DNA of 64,000 nucleotides from Candidatus Lernaella stagnicola. Its GTDB lineage: Bacteria; Lernaellota; Lernaellaia; Lernaellales; Lernaellaceae. Shown piece after piece: positions 1 to 8,764 of the stretch. Made by a program: the position numbers and the translations under genes. Numbering within the stretch: position 1 is the stretch's first letter; each line of letters starts with the position of its first letter. The notes under the pieces are model-generated. The model was not told where the DNA came from. It did no database searches and saw only the letters and a program-made list of their open reading frames with translations. The stretch lies in assembly GCA_030765525.1 (NCBI GenBank), contig JAVCCK010000022.1:1-64000 (forward strand), in the 5' to 3' direction.

Positions 1-1
1 C

Positions 2-1144
2 CCCCCCGTCCTCGCGGAACCGGAAACTCCTGTTATATCAATCTCGTACGCACTGCCGAACAATCTCGCCGCCGAAGATATCCCCAACGACAAGGGACAG
101 GCGATTCGCATTTTCTGGGACGAGCCCAAACCCAAGGATACGGCCATCCTGGCGGCCACGCTCGTATTCTGGCGTCGCGCTTCGGGCGAGACCGAATGGC
201 AACGCCTCGGCGAGGCGCCGCCGGCAACCGGGAAGTACGTCGACGCCTATCACCCGGCAACGAAAGGCCAACCGAGTCATCCCTTGGAAGACGGTACGGT
301 CTATGAGTATAAGGTTTCGGTGTCCGAAGATCCGGCGCTGGAATCGGGCGTGATAACCGCCAGCGCCCGCGGGCATTGGTTCAATACCGAGCGGACCGTG
401 GCCTTGGTCGCCACGATCGTATATGTGTTGCTGGTTACGTTTTTCATTCGCTACGCTCGCAGCGGCAAAGAGTTGTTCGTGCGACCGATCAGCGGCATCG
501 ACGCCGTGGAAGAAGCGGTCGGCCGCGCCACGGAAATGGGCAAACCGGTCCTTTACGTGCCGGGTATCGGGGAAATTCAAGAAGTCGCCACCCTCGCCGG
601 GCTGACGATTCTTTCCCCTATCGCCGAGAAAGTGGCCGAATACGACACGCCGATCTTGGTTCCGAACCGCGACCCGATCGTGTACACGGTGGCGCAGGAA
701 ATCGTGCGCGAGGCGTACGTCAAAGTGGGCCGCCCCGACGCTTACAACGAAGACAACATCTACTTCCTCTCCGGTCGTCAATTCGCTTACGCGGCTGCGG
801 TCAGCGGCCTGATGATGCGCGACAAACCGGCAACCAATTTCTTCTTCGGCATGTTCTACGCCGAGAGCCTGATCCTCGCCGAAACGGGTGCCGCGATCGG
901 GGCGATTCAGATCGCCGGCACGGACCAGGTCGCGCAATTGCCGTTTTTCATCGCCGCCTGCGACTACACGCTCATCGGCGAGGAGTTGTACGCTGCTTCG
1001 GCCTATTTGAGCGGCGACGCGATTCTCGTCGGCTCGCTCAAGGCGCTGGATTGGATGAAAGTCGTTCTCCTGTCCATCCTGGGCGTTTCGTTGATCGGCT
1101 CCCTGTTCGGCTGGCATTGGCTGGCCAAGACGTTGGGAGGCTGA
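2..1144 (+). CDS. Membrane-anchored protein with N-terminal fibronectin-III-like region (5' end missing)
   Basis: The reading frame is open from base 2, so the start lies outside the window; 380 residues are visible. The first ~115 visible residues look like a beta-sandwich (fibronectin type III-like) outside the membrane. A single transmembrane helix follows (around TVALVATIVYVLLVTFFIRYA), then a soluble alpha/beta domain of ~200 residues, then a C-terminal helix near WMKVVLLSILGVSLIGSLF. I recall a family named DUF6754 with this layout, but the match is from memory and unverified. The stop is 6 bases before the next gene, and four genes run on with almost no spacing, so a co-transcribed membrane complex is likely. 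No catalytic motif was recognised. Confidence 0.75.
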   Translation, partial: PPVLAEPETPVISISYALPNNLAAEDIPNDKGQAIRIFWDEPKPKDTAILAATLVFWRRASGETEWQRLGEAPPATGKYVDAYHPATKGQPSHPLEDGTVYEYKVSVSEDPALESGVITASARGHWFNTERTVALVATIVYVLLVTFFIRYARSGKELFVRPISGIDAVEEAVGRATEMGKPVLYVPGIGEIQEVATLAGLTILSPIAEKVAEYDTPILVPNRDPIVYTVAQEIVREAYVKVGRPDAYNEDNIYFLSGRQFAYAAAVSGLMMRDKPATNFFFGMFYAESLILAETGAAIGAIQIAGTDQVAQLPFFIAACDYTLIGEELYAASAYLSGDAILVGSLKALDWMKVVLLSILGVSLIGSLFGWHWLAKTLGG

Positions 1145-1150
1145 TACGAG

Positions 1151-1771
1151 ATGAAACGGCGACTGCCCATCTTTATCGCTTTCGGCATCGGGCTATTTAT
1201 GGCCGTGCAATACTTCGTGCCCCACCGGTACGTGCAGAATCTCGTTGAGGAAATCAACCGCTGGGCAAATTTGATCTGGGCGGCGGCCCTTATCCTGGGC
1301 ACCTTGTCGCTGACTAAGCACCTAACCGACAAAATGCTTCGCCAACGCGAGGGTTGGGGGTATGCCGTGGTGGCCATGCTCTCAATGATCGCCACCATCG
1401 TGACCGGCTTCTGGGGCGTTTCAGACGGCACCCCCTTCATGTGGGTGTTCCGCTATGTCCTGGCGCCGATGGAGGCGACGACTTTCAGCCTCCTGGCCTT
1501 CTACATCGCCTCGGCCGCGTTCCGGGCCTTCCGCGCCCGCAACATCGAGGCGACGCTGCTGCTGGTGGCTGCGACGTTGATTATGATCGGTCGCGTACCC
1601 ATCGGCCACGCGATCAGCGAGTGGCTGCCGGCGACCACGGATTTCATTCTGGACTTTCCGAATACCGCCGCGAAACGCGGCATCATGATCGGCGTCGGCT
1701 TGGGTATGGTAGCCACGGCACTGAAAATCATTCTGGGTATTGAACGAGGCTATCTAGGAGACAAGGGGTAA
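1151..1771 (+). CDS. Polytopic membrane protein of unknown function (second gene of four-gene cluster)
   Basis: A 206-residue protein with about six predicted membrane helices (roughly residues 7-23, 41-57, 71-88, 98-122, 134-150 and 176-195) and short charged loops (KHLTDKMLRQREGWG; FRARNIEA). No family was recognised. It starts with ATG 6 bases after the preceding stop and ends 2 bases before the next start, so it is probably translationally coupled to both neighbours. The likely role is the membrane core of a complex whose soluble domains come from the first and third genes; this is inferred from gene order only. Confidence 0.75.
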   Translation: MKRRLPIFIAFGIGLFMAVQYFVPHRYVQNLVEEINRWANLIWAAALILGTLSLTKHLTDKMLRQREGWGYAVVAMLSMIATIVTGFWGVSDGTPFMWVFRYVLAPMEATTFSLLAFYIASAAFRAFRARNIEATLLLVAATLIMIGRVPIGHAISEWLPATTDFILDFPNTAAKRGIMIGVGLGMVATALKIILGIERGYLGDKG

Positions 1772-1773
1772 CC

Positions 1774-2646
1774 GTGCCGTCGATTTGGGGCAAAATCACA
1801 TCACTGGACCGCCGCTGGACCTTCCTGGCGATGGCGGTGGCGGCGGTGTTGCCCTTTTTCGTGCCGCTGGGCCTGGCGATCACGCCGACGAAGGAAGTGA
1901 CAGCGGTGTTCGACGCCGTGGAAGCTTTGAAGGACGCGGGCAAACCGCTGGTGGTATCCTTCGACTTCGACCCCGGCACCGACGCCGAAATCGGGCCGAT
2001 GGCTCACGCGATAATGACTCATGCTCTGGTCAACGACACGCCGTTGATTCTTTTCAATTTCATCTATACCGGTACAGCGCTGGCCGAGTTGCGCCTCAAG
2101 CAGGCCACCGACCCGTTCCCGGAAAAGAAATACGGCATCGATTACGTGTTTCTCGGCAACAAGGTCGCTTTTGCGAACGTCATGCTGAACATGGCGACGG
2201 ACCTGCGTCTTTCCTACGAAGAGGACTACAGCAAGACGCCGATCAACGACATACCGATCCTAAAAGGCATTCGCAACTACGATGACTTCGGCCTCGTGAT
2301 CGGTCTTTCGGGCACGCGCCTGGTGGAATATTGGATTATTTACGCCTCAGAGCCTTTTGACTTCCCGTACGCGATCGGGTGTACGGCGGTCTCGGCTACC
2401 GATATGTACCCGTACATTCAAACCGGCCAAAGCATCGGCCTGCTCGGCGGCATGAAGGGCGCGGCTGAATACGAACAGTTGTTGATCGATAAACTCGAAA
2501 AGGAAGGGATTCGCGAGGACCTGATACCCTCGTTGCGCGATGCGTCGCGCGGGCTGGACAGCCAAACCTTGTGTCACTTGGTGGTGATTGCCTTTATCCT
2601 CATGGGCAACATCGCCTTTTTCGCCGGTCGCCGGAGGAGCATCTAG
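1774..2646 (+). CDS. Bitopic membrane protein with central soluble domain (third gene of four-gene cluster)
   Basis: A 290-residue protein with a GTG start preceded by an AAGGGG-type ribosome binding site. One helix lies near residues 14-34 and another near 267-285, enclosing a ~230-residue soluble alpha/beta domain. Its second half (YIQTGQSIGLLGGMKGAAEY) resembles in spacing the glycine-rich stretch of the first gene (ILAETGAAIGAIQIAG), so the two may be distant paralogues; this is by eye and needs a profile comparison. The stop abuts the next ATG directly. No enzymatic motif was recognised. Confidence 0.75.
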   Translation: MPSIWGKITSLDRRWTFLAMAVAAVLPFFVPLGLAITPTKEVTAVFDAVEALKDAGKPLVVSFDFDPGTDAEIGPMAHAIMTHALVNDTPLILFNFIYTGTALAELRLKQATDPFPEKKYGIDYVFLGNKVAFANVMLNMATDLRLSYEEDYSKTPINDIPILKGIRNYDDFGLVIGLSGTRLVEYWIIYASEPFDFPYAIGCTAVSATDMYPYIQTGQSIGLLGGMKGAAEYEQLLIDKLEKEGIREDLIPSLRDASRGLDSQTLCHLVVIAFILMGNIAFFAGRRRSI

Positions 2647-3330
2647 ATGAACGGGATAACTGAACCGTTGATCGGCGGATATTTCTCCAGCAGCCTCGGC
2701 GTTTGGGTGGCGGCGTTTTTCACGCTGGCGATTTACACCTTCCTGTACAAGGACAACGTCGTCTACAAGTTCGTCGAGAACATCTTCATCGGCGTGGCGG
2801 CGGGCTACCTGGTTATCATCATGTGGGTGAACAACATCCAGCCGGAGCTGGTCGAGCCGCTCTTCGGCCAGGGCAAGCTTCGCTTGGTGCTGCCGCTGAT
2901 TATGATGCTGCTGATCTTCACCCGCGTCTTCCCCAAGATTGCCTGGATGTCGCGCATTCCGATTTCCTTCGTCGTGGGGATCGGCGCCGGTATGGCCATT
3001 CCCAATACGATGATGGCGATGGTCGTGGCGCAACTGGGCGGCATGGCCAACATCGAATTCGCCAACCCGGAAACCGCGGTCTTGACCCAAGCGGGCCTAC
3101 GCATGTTGATCGGCGGCATCATCATGCTGCTGGGTACGGTCGCGGCGATCGTCTACTTCTTTTTCTCGCTGCCGCACGAAGGACCCGTGGGCTATGTGGC
3201 GCGTTTCGGAACGTGGATCCTGATGATCGGCTTCGGAGCGTCGTTCGGATACACTGTCATGGCGCGCATCAGCCTGCTGATCGGCCGGGTGCTTTTCCTT
3301 TTGCGCGACTGGTTAATGATCATCGATTAG
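2647..3330 (+). CDS. Polytopic membrane protein of unknown function (fourth gene of four-gene cluster)
   Basis: A 227-residue protein beginning immediately after the previous stop. About six hydrophobic segments are visible, including FFTLAIYTFLY, IFIGVAAGYLVIIMWV, LVLPLIMMLLIF and MLIGGIIMLLGTVAAIVYFFF, plus a Gly-rich segment VVGIGAGMAIPNTMMAM. It ends with an amphipathic, Arg-containing helix (IGRVLFLLRDWLMIID). It is the last gene of the cluster; ~130 bases without an obvious terminator separate it from the large secreted protein downstream. The family was not recognised. Confidence 0.75.
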   Translation: MNGITEPLIGGYFSSSLGVWVAAFFTLAIYTFLYKDNVVYKFVENIFIGVAAGYLVIIMWVNNIQPELVEPLFGQGKLRLVLPLIMMLLIFTRVFPKIAWMSRIPISFVVGIGAGMAIPNTMMAMVVAQLGGMANIEFANPETAVLTQAGLRMLIGGIIMLLGTVAAIVYFFFSLPHEGPVGYVARFGTWILMIGFGASFGYTVMARISLLIGRVLFLLRDWLMIID

Positions 3331-3461
3331 TCTGGATCGCCAGCGCTTCCCTTCCCCGCTCTCCGTTTGAATATGCTTTCAAAAATCGTCTTGCGCCCGA
3401 TACCCAAACACCTTAATCTAACCGCGGCTTTGGGAAGGTCTTTTACTCGTTGAGGTTGGAT

Positions 3462-6400
3462 ATGAAGAAATCGATAGTTTTTCTCGCCGGCGTGTTGATT
3501 TCCCTCTCCTTTCTCGGTACCGCGTGGGGGTTCGACCTGGTCTCCATGCAACCCCGATACGACCGGTACGAGGTATTCACCGACGAACCGCTGGTGCTGG
3601 TCTTCGACCAATCCCTCGACCCCGCGTCCGTGGGCGCCGACGCCGTGGTCATCGACGATCTGAAAGAAGGCGGCACAATCGCCGGGACGACCTCCCTGGA
3701 ATCCACGACCGTCGCCGACGACACGCTGGTGTTCACACCCACGACCGGCTTTTTCCCGTTCGCCCGCCGGCTCCAGGTGTCGCTGTCGACCGACCTGGAA
3801 GATTTAGGCGGCGCCGGATTCTCCGGTGAATTGCCGCACCTGGGCGTTTTCGTGGCCAATCTTCCCAACGACTTCGAGCGCCCCGAGCAGGTATCGTTCC
3901 CACCGTCGTTTCCCATTGAATTGTACGTCAACGCCAACGTGCTGCTCGGCTTCAATCCGCTGGATCCCGAGTCGCCCACCTCAGCGGAGATGAACTACGT
4001 ACCCGGCATGTCGGCCACCGAAGCGTGGAAGATATGGACCGGCACTCCGGACGTGCTCATCGCCGTGATCGACGTGGGCATCGACCGCTACAGCAACGCC
4101 GAGTTGGCGCATCGCCTATTCCTGAACCGGGGCGAGTTGCCCCAACCCGAAGACGACGGCACGCCCTGCCCCGATTGGGACTGCAACGGCGACGGCCGTT
4201 TTGCCGCCGACGACTACGCAAACCACGCCGGCGTGTATGACATCAACGCCAGTGGATTGCTCGACCCGGACGACTTGATTCAATTGCTCTCCGACGAGAT
4301 CGACAACGACGGCAACGGCCACGTGGATGACATCAGCGGTTGGGACTTTTTCCGCAATGTGAACCAGGCTATCGGCGTGGGGCAGTTCCCCGAAGGTACG
4401 CACGCACGCCTGCGGTCGGAAGACGCGGTGGCGCAAGCCGACAACGGCGTGGGCAACAAGCCCGGCTTCTGCCCCGATTGCTCGGTGCTTTCGGTGCGGG
4501 TCGGGGAAGCGATCGTGACCGAATTCAACCTCATGACCGCGGGCATGCAATACGCCGTGGACATGGGCGCGGACGTCATCATCGTGGCGATGGGCGTGGC
4601 GAACTACAACTACGAGTCGGAAATGGCTTTCGTCGACGCGTTTGAACGCGGCGTCTTCGTGGTCGCGGCTTCCGGCGACGAACTGGGCTTCCACCACATC
4701 TACCCCGCCGCGGGCGAGGACGTGTATTCCGTCAAAGGGCTCATGCCGCTGCCGCCGGTCGAATACGGCCCCCTGGACCTTTCCAAACTCGCATTCGTGG
4801 AAAGCTACTGCACGAATTACGGCGCGCGCATCGACGCCACGGGCGTGACCGGCGCGTGCAGTTCCGAGGCGACGTCGAACATCGCCGGCATCGCGGGTCT
4901 GTTGATTTCCTACGCCCGCCATCTGGGCATGGATTTGACCCCCGGGGAGATTCGTCAGCTTCTCAACATGACCGCGGAGGACATCAAGGATTCGTGCGTC
5001 GCGATCAATCTGCGTGGTTGCAAAGAAGGCTGGGAAGAGAATTTCGCCTACGGCCGCGTCAACGCCAAACTGGCGATCGACCGGCTCGGCGACCCCCTGT
5101 TCAACGTGCCCGAACGCATCCCGCCCGACGTGCGGATCACCGCGCCGCGCTGGTGGACGACGATCTGGGCCGATGAACAATCGACCTTCGACGTGGACGG
5201 CGAGATCTACGCGCGCGGCCGCCCCTACAACTGGGAATTGCAGATCGGTTTCGGCGTGGAACCCAATGCCGACGAGTTTATCTCTGTGGCCACGGGCAGC
5301 GGTCAGGCGGCTTTCGCCGGCAAGCTGGCCACTATCGACCTTTTCGATTACGTGGACGAAGCATGGCTGCGGCGTCGACCCGAAGCGCCGAACGACTTTA
5401 CGGTGACGCTGAAGCTGCGCGCCACCTGGACGCCGGAGGGAGACGAACCGGTGCTGGGTGAGATCCGCAAGGCGCTGGCGTGGCATATCGACGACGACCC
5501 GAACACGGGCTTGCTGCCCGGCTTCCCGAAGTTCATCGGCGCGTCGGGCGTGTCCAGCCCGGTGCTCTACGACATGGACGGCGACGTCGACGGCGCGTTG
5601 GAAGTGATCTTCGGCGACTCAACGCCCGCTGTTGAAATGTGGAAACATAATCCGGAAACAGGTGGCCTGGAGCAGGCCTCCGGCTTCCCTGTGGACTTGC
5701 CGCCCAACCCCGAGCGCCTCTACGAAGACGCGGTGATCGCCTCGGTCGCCATCGGCCAGGTGTACGGCGACGGCATACCCTACATCGCCATTGCCACGAA
5801 CCACGGTTTTGTGTACCTGATTCACGCCGACGGCAACGATCATCCCGGCGGTCCTTTTGTGGAGGGCTTCCCGGTCTCGGCAATGGAGCCGGACAATAGT
5901 AGCGGCTTGAGCTTCGCCCACGGCAACGCATTTCTCGCCTCCCCCACATTGGTGGACCTGGACGGTGACGGCGTGTTGGAAATCGTCGCCGCATCCTACG
6001 ATCAGCACCTGTACGCGTGGAAAACCGTGGACGGAGATTTGGACGGCGAAGCCGACATCGTGCCGGGCTTTCCCGTGCCGCTGGATTCCAGTGCTGAAGC
6101 GGGGCTGGTTCCGCCGGCGATGATTTGCGACACGAACATGCCCGCGCAGGTTCTCGGCTCACCGATGGCCGCGATTCTCGACCCCGACCACAGCAACCCC
6201 GATATCGCCAACCATCCGGCGATCGTGGTGCCGACCTCCGAAGCGTGCCGCGGCAGCGGTGGTTTCACGGGCCGCGTGTACGCCGTGTACTGGAACGGCC
6301 TGGAAAACGAAGACGGCCCCTTCCTACCCGGGTGGCCCGCGGTCGTACTGATGCCACTGGGGGACGAACTGCCGATTCCGCCATTGACGATCGGCATGAC

Positions 6401-7529
6401 CTCCAGCCCGGCCGGCGTGATTCACAATGGTGAGTTGATCATCAGCGTCGGCAGCTTTTTCTGGCTGCCACAGCTCATTACCTGGGACGGCGCACACACG
6501 CGGATCAAGCATTTGGGTTCGCGGCTCAACGTCGGCGTCACGGCCAACGGTAGTTTCGGCCATTTCGGCAACGACGACTCCATGTGGTATTTCTTCCCGA
6601 CGGCGGGATTCATACAGGGCACCGAAAACGGTTTCCGCGCCGCGGCCTTCAACATCGTGGGCTGGAATCTGGACGACTTACCCAAAGCGGCTTGGCGTAA
6701 AAACTTCGAGGACATCAATTTCTTCGTCAATCCGATCATCGGTGATATCGACTACGACGGCAGCAACGAGGTGATCGCCGGTTCCGGCGGTTACATCATG
6801 CACGCCTCCAATATCGATTTGGAGGAACCGGACGGGTGGCCGAAGTTCACGCAAAACTGGATGACGAGCAGCCCGGCGGTGGACGACATCGACGGCGACC
6901 GGTACCTGGAAATCGCGGCGGTCACGCAGGAAGGCAACTTCTTTGCGTGGGGCGCGCGCGGCAAGTCCTGCGTCGGCGACCGCTCGGTGATGGATTGGCC
7001 TCGTTTCCGGCATGATCCGCATAGTTCCGGATTTTACGACACCGACGCCACGCCGCCGCGCCTGGTGCGCGACCTGCACGTTTACCGCACCGACGAGCCG
7101 GGCGTGTACGAAATCGTCTTCACCGCGCCGGGCGACGATCACGATTGCGGCACCGCCGCCTATTACGACATTCGCTACGCCACCGACGCAGGCGTCGATC
7201 TGCGCGATCCGGACATCTTCGGCCTGGCCGCGACCCTCGATCCTCCGACGCCGGTCAGTGGGGGTCAGGAAGTGCGGCTGACCGTGCAGGTCGACGATCT
7301 GCAGAGCGTCGCGATTCGCTCCTACGACGAAGTCGGTTGGGTGTCGCCGATTTCCAACGCCGCCGCGCCGGAGGATCCACAGCCCACCGACGACGATGAC
7401 GATGACGACAACGACGACACCTCCGCCGACGACGACAGCGGCGACGATGACGACGATGATGACGCTGCCGACGACGACGATGACGATGACGACAATGACG
7501 ACGATGACGAGGGCGGTTGCGGCTGCTGA
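3462..7529 (+). CDS. Giant secreted subtilisin-fold (S8) pseudoprotease with FG-GAP repeats, Asp-rich tract and GGCGC tail
   Basis: A 1355-residue protein starting at the ATG at 3462 (an in-frame codon 12 bases upstream is less likely). It has a signal peptide (residues 1-24, ending AWG). Residues ~195-500 follow the S8 subtilase layout: the Asp motif is intact (IAVIDVGID, D204), but the HGTH histidine is Glu (EGTH, E311), the oxyanion Asn is Asp (SGDE, D406), and the Ser motif reads CSSEAT with S468 kept. An inserted Asp/Asn-rich Ca-binding, dockerin-like stretch (DWDCNGDGR, DNDGNGHVDD) precedes the His site. From ~690 to 1180 come FG-GAP/VCBS-type repeats (e.g. LYDMDGDVDG, LVDLDGDGVLEI, IGDIDYDGSNEV), which suggest a beta-propeller for adhesion. 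A fibronectin-like region follows, then ~45 residues dominated by Asp, ending GGCGC. Probably a cell-surface binding protein rather than an active protease. Confidence 0.88.
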   Translation: MKKSIVFLAGVLISLSFLGTAWGFDLVSMQPRYDRYEVFTDEPLVLVFDQSLDPASVGADAVVIDDLKEGGTIAGTTSLESTTVADDTLVFTPTTGFFPFARRLQVSLSTDLEDLGGAGFSGELPHLGVFVANLPNDFERPEQVSFPPSFPIELYVNANVLLGFNPLDPESPTSAEMNYVPGMSATEAWKIWTGTPDVLIAVIDVGIDRYSNAELAHRLFLNRGELPQPEDDGTPCPDWDCNGDGRFAADDYANHAGVYDINASGLLDPDDLIQLLSDEIDNDGNGHVDDISGWDFFRNVNQAIGVGQFPEGTHARLRSEDAVAQADNGVGNKPGFCPDCSVLSVRVGEAIVTEFNLMTAGMQYAVDMGADVIIVAMGVANYNYESEMAFVDAFERGVFVVAASGDELGFHHIYPAAGEDVYSVKGLMPLPPVEYGPLDLSKLAFVESYCTNYGARIDATGVTGACSSEATSNIAGIAGLLISYARHLGMDLTPGEIRQLLNMTAEDIKDSCVAINLRGCKEGWEENFAYGRVNAKLAIDRLGDPLFNVPERIPPDVRITAPRWWTTIWADEQSTFDVDGEIYARGRPYNWELQIGFGVEPNADEFISVATGSGQAAFAGKLATIDLFDYVDEAWLRRRPEAPNDFTVTLKLRATWTPEGDEPVLGEIRKALAWHIDDDPNTGLLPGFPKFIGASGVSSPVLYDMDGDVDGALEVIFGDSTPAVEMWKHNPETGGLEQASGFPVDLPPNPERLYEDAVIASVAIGQVYGDGIPYIAIATNHGFVYLIHADGNDHPGGPFVEGFPVSAMEPDNSSGLSFAHGNAFLASPTLVDLDGDGVLEIVAASYDQHLYAWKTVDGDLDGEADIVPGFPVPLDSSAEAGLVPPAMICDTNMPAQVLGSPMAAILDPDHSNPDIANHPAIVVPTSEACRGSGGFTGRVYAVYWNGLENEDGPFLPGWPAVVLMPLGDELPIPPLTIGMTSSPAGVIHNGELIISVGSFFWLPQLITWDGAHTRIKHLGSRLNVGVTANGSFGHFGNDDSMWYFFPTAGFIQGTENGFRAAAFNIVGWNLDDLPKAAWRKNFEDINFFVNPIIGDIDYDGSNEVIAGSGGYIMHASNIDLEEPDGWPKFTQNWMTSSPAVDDIDGDRYLEIAAVTQEGNFFAWGARGKSCVGDRSVMDWPRFRHDPHSSGFYDTDATPPRLVRDLHVYRTDEPGVYEIVFTAPGDDHDCGTAAYYDIRYATDAGVDLRDPDIFGLAATLDPPTPVSGGQEVRLTVQVDDLQSVAIRSYDEVGWVSPISNAAAPEDPQPTDDDDDDDNDDTSADDDSGDDDDDDDAADDDDDDDDNDDDDEGGCGC

Positions 7530-7555
7530 GTTCGCTTGACTGACTAACCGTATGA

Positions 7556-7580
7556 AGGCGCGTTTCGACGCGCCTTTTTC
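7556..7580 (+). terminator. Rho-independent terminator after the subtilisin-like gene
   Basis: A perfect 7-bp stem (AGGCGCG at 7556-7562 with CGCGCCT at 7569-7575) with loop TTTCGA and a T tract lies 26 bases after the stop at 7529. It sits between convergent genes. Confidence 0.85.
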
Positions 7581-8668
7581 TATGCCTCGGTGAGGTCAGT
7601 CACGTGCTGCGCGACGGCCAAGGCGGCCGTCAAACCGGGCGATTCCAACCCGATCAAGTGAATGATGCGCGGCTCGCCGGCCTGCGGCGCAATCCAGTAA
7701 TCGACCGACGCCTCGCCCGGCCCGTAGCGCTTGGGCCGGATGCCGGCCTGCCCCATGCGCAAGTCATCAAGCGTCAACGCAGGACAAAGTCGCCGGGCGG
7801 ATTCAAGAAACTCCGCCGGCGGCTGGCGGTCGGATTCGTAATCGTCCTTCTCCCGGATGTAACGGGCGTTCGGCCCCACCCACAGTTCGCCGTCCACTGT
7901 GCGCGTCAGGTGAACGCCGAGACTCAGGCGACGCGGCACCGGATACACCAAGTGGCGGATCAACCCGGCCCGTCGCGGCACGACGACCGCGTATTCGCCG
8001 CGGCAAGGATAGATCGTATGCCCCGTCTCACCGCACAGCCGGGCAACGTGGTCGGCATACAAACCGGCGGCATTGACCAAACGTCGCCCGCGGATGGACC
8101 CGTGCCGTGTGGTGTGCACGGTGATTCCGAGTGCGCCGACATCCACCGCTGTCACTTCGGCTTGTGGCACGAGGTCCGCGCCCCCTGACGCGGTGCGCGC
8201 CGCCAACTGGCGCACGAACTCGCCGACATCGAACACGCCGGTATGAGGCGACCACAGCGCGGCGATGCCGCGGACGTTCGGTTCCCGCGAGCGGATGAAT
8301 TCCCGATCAACGATTTCCAGGCCGGACACACCGTTGGCCCGGCCGGTAGCCAGCAAGCCTTCGAGCGTCGGCACTTCGTTTTCGTCGCCGGCGACGATCA
8401 GTTTGCCGCTGAAACGGGCCGGCACCTTCCAGCGTGATAACGTCTCGCGCAGCAGGCGGTGTCCCGCCACGCACAGGCGCGCTTTGAGCGAACCTTCCGG
8501 ATAATAGATGCCCGCGTGCGCCACGCCGCTGTTGTGGGTGCTGGTTTCTTCGCCGAAGCGGGCGCGCCGCTCAAGTACGACGACCGACTTCCCTCGCCGC
8601 GCCGCCTCCAGCCCGCACGCCAGTCCGATGACGCCGCCGCCGACAACAATGACATCCACATCCACCAT
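7580..8668 (-). CDS. FAD-dependent oxidoreductase, L-2-hydroxyglutarate oxidase (LhgO)-like
   Basis: A 362-residue DAO-superfamily flavoprotein. The N-terminus has the Rossmann FAD motif (VIVVGGGVIGLACGLEAARRG) ending in an acidic residue of the second strand (LERR). HNSGVAHAGIYY and the C-terminal substrate-domain region (GPNARYIREKDDY) are characteristic of L-2-hydroxyglutarate oxidase/dehydrogenases, which oxidise 2-hydroxyglutarate to 2-oxoglutarate and pass electrons to quinone or oxygen. The start at 8668 puts the dinucleotide-binding motif near residue 6; the upstream in-frame extension has no homology-like content and runs through the divergent promoter region. The creatininase-family gene is transcribed divergently 96 bases away. 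Substrate is inferred from family resemblance. Confidence 0.85.
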   Translation of the reverse strand: MVDVDVIVVGGGVIGLACGLEAARRGKSVVVLERRARFGEETSTHNSGVAHAGIYYPEGSLKARLCVAGHRLLRETLSRWKVPARFSGKLIVAGDENEVPTLEGLLATGRANGVSGLEIVDREFIRSREPNVRGIAALWSPHTGVFDVGEFVRQLAARTASGGADLVPQAEVTAVDVGALGITVHTTRHGSIRGRRLVNAAGLYADHVARLCGETGHTIYPCRGEYAVVVPRRAGLIRHLVYPVPRRLSLGVHLTRTVDGELWVGPNARYIREKDDYESDRQPPAEFLESARRLCPALTLDDLRMGQAGIRPKRYGPGEASVDYWIAPQAGEPRIIHLIGLESPGLTAALAVAQHVTDLTEA

Positions 8669-8764
8669 GCGCGCATGATAGTCGTTTTGCCGCGCGGGCC
8701 AAGGGCGCGTTGGCACTCGCGGGCGCATGGGGCATAATCGCGCTTCACCCAGGGAGGCCCTTCC

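Noticed and set aside
38-1117. Long minus-strand open frame opposite the first gene
   Set aside because: Arg/His/Asp-rich composition typical of an antisense frame in GC-rich DNA; the plus strand has clear membrane and domain structure.
4116-5486. 456-codon minus-strand open frame inside the subtilisin-like gene
   Set aside because: Antisense shadow; the plus-strand protein has recognisable S8 motifs across the same region.
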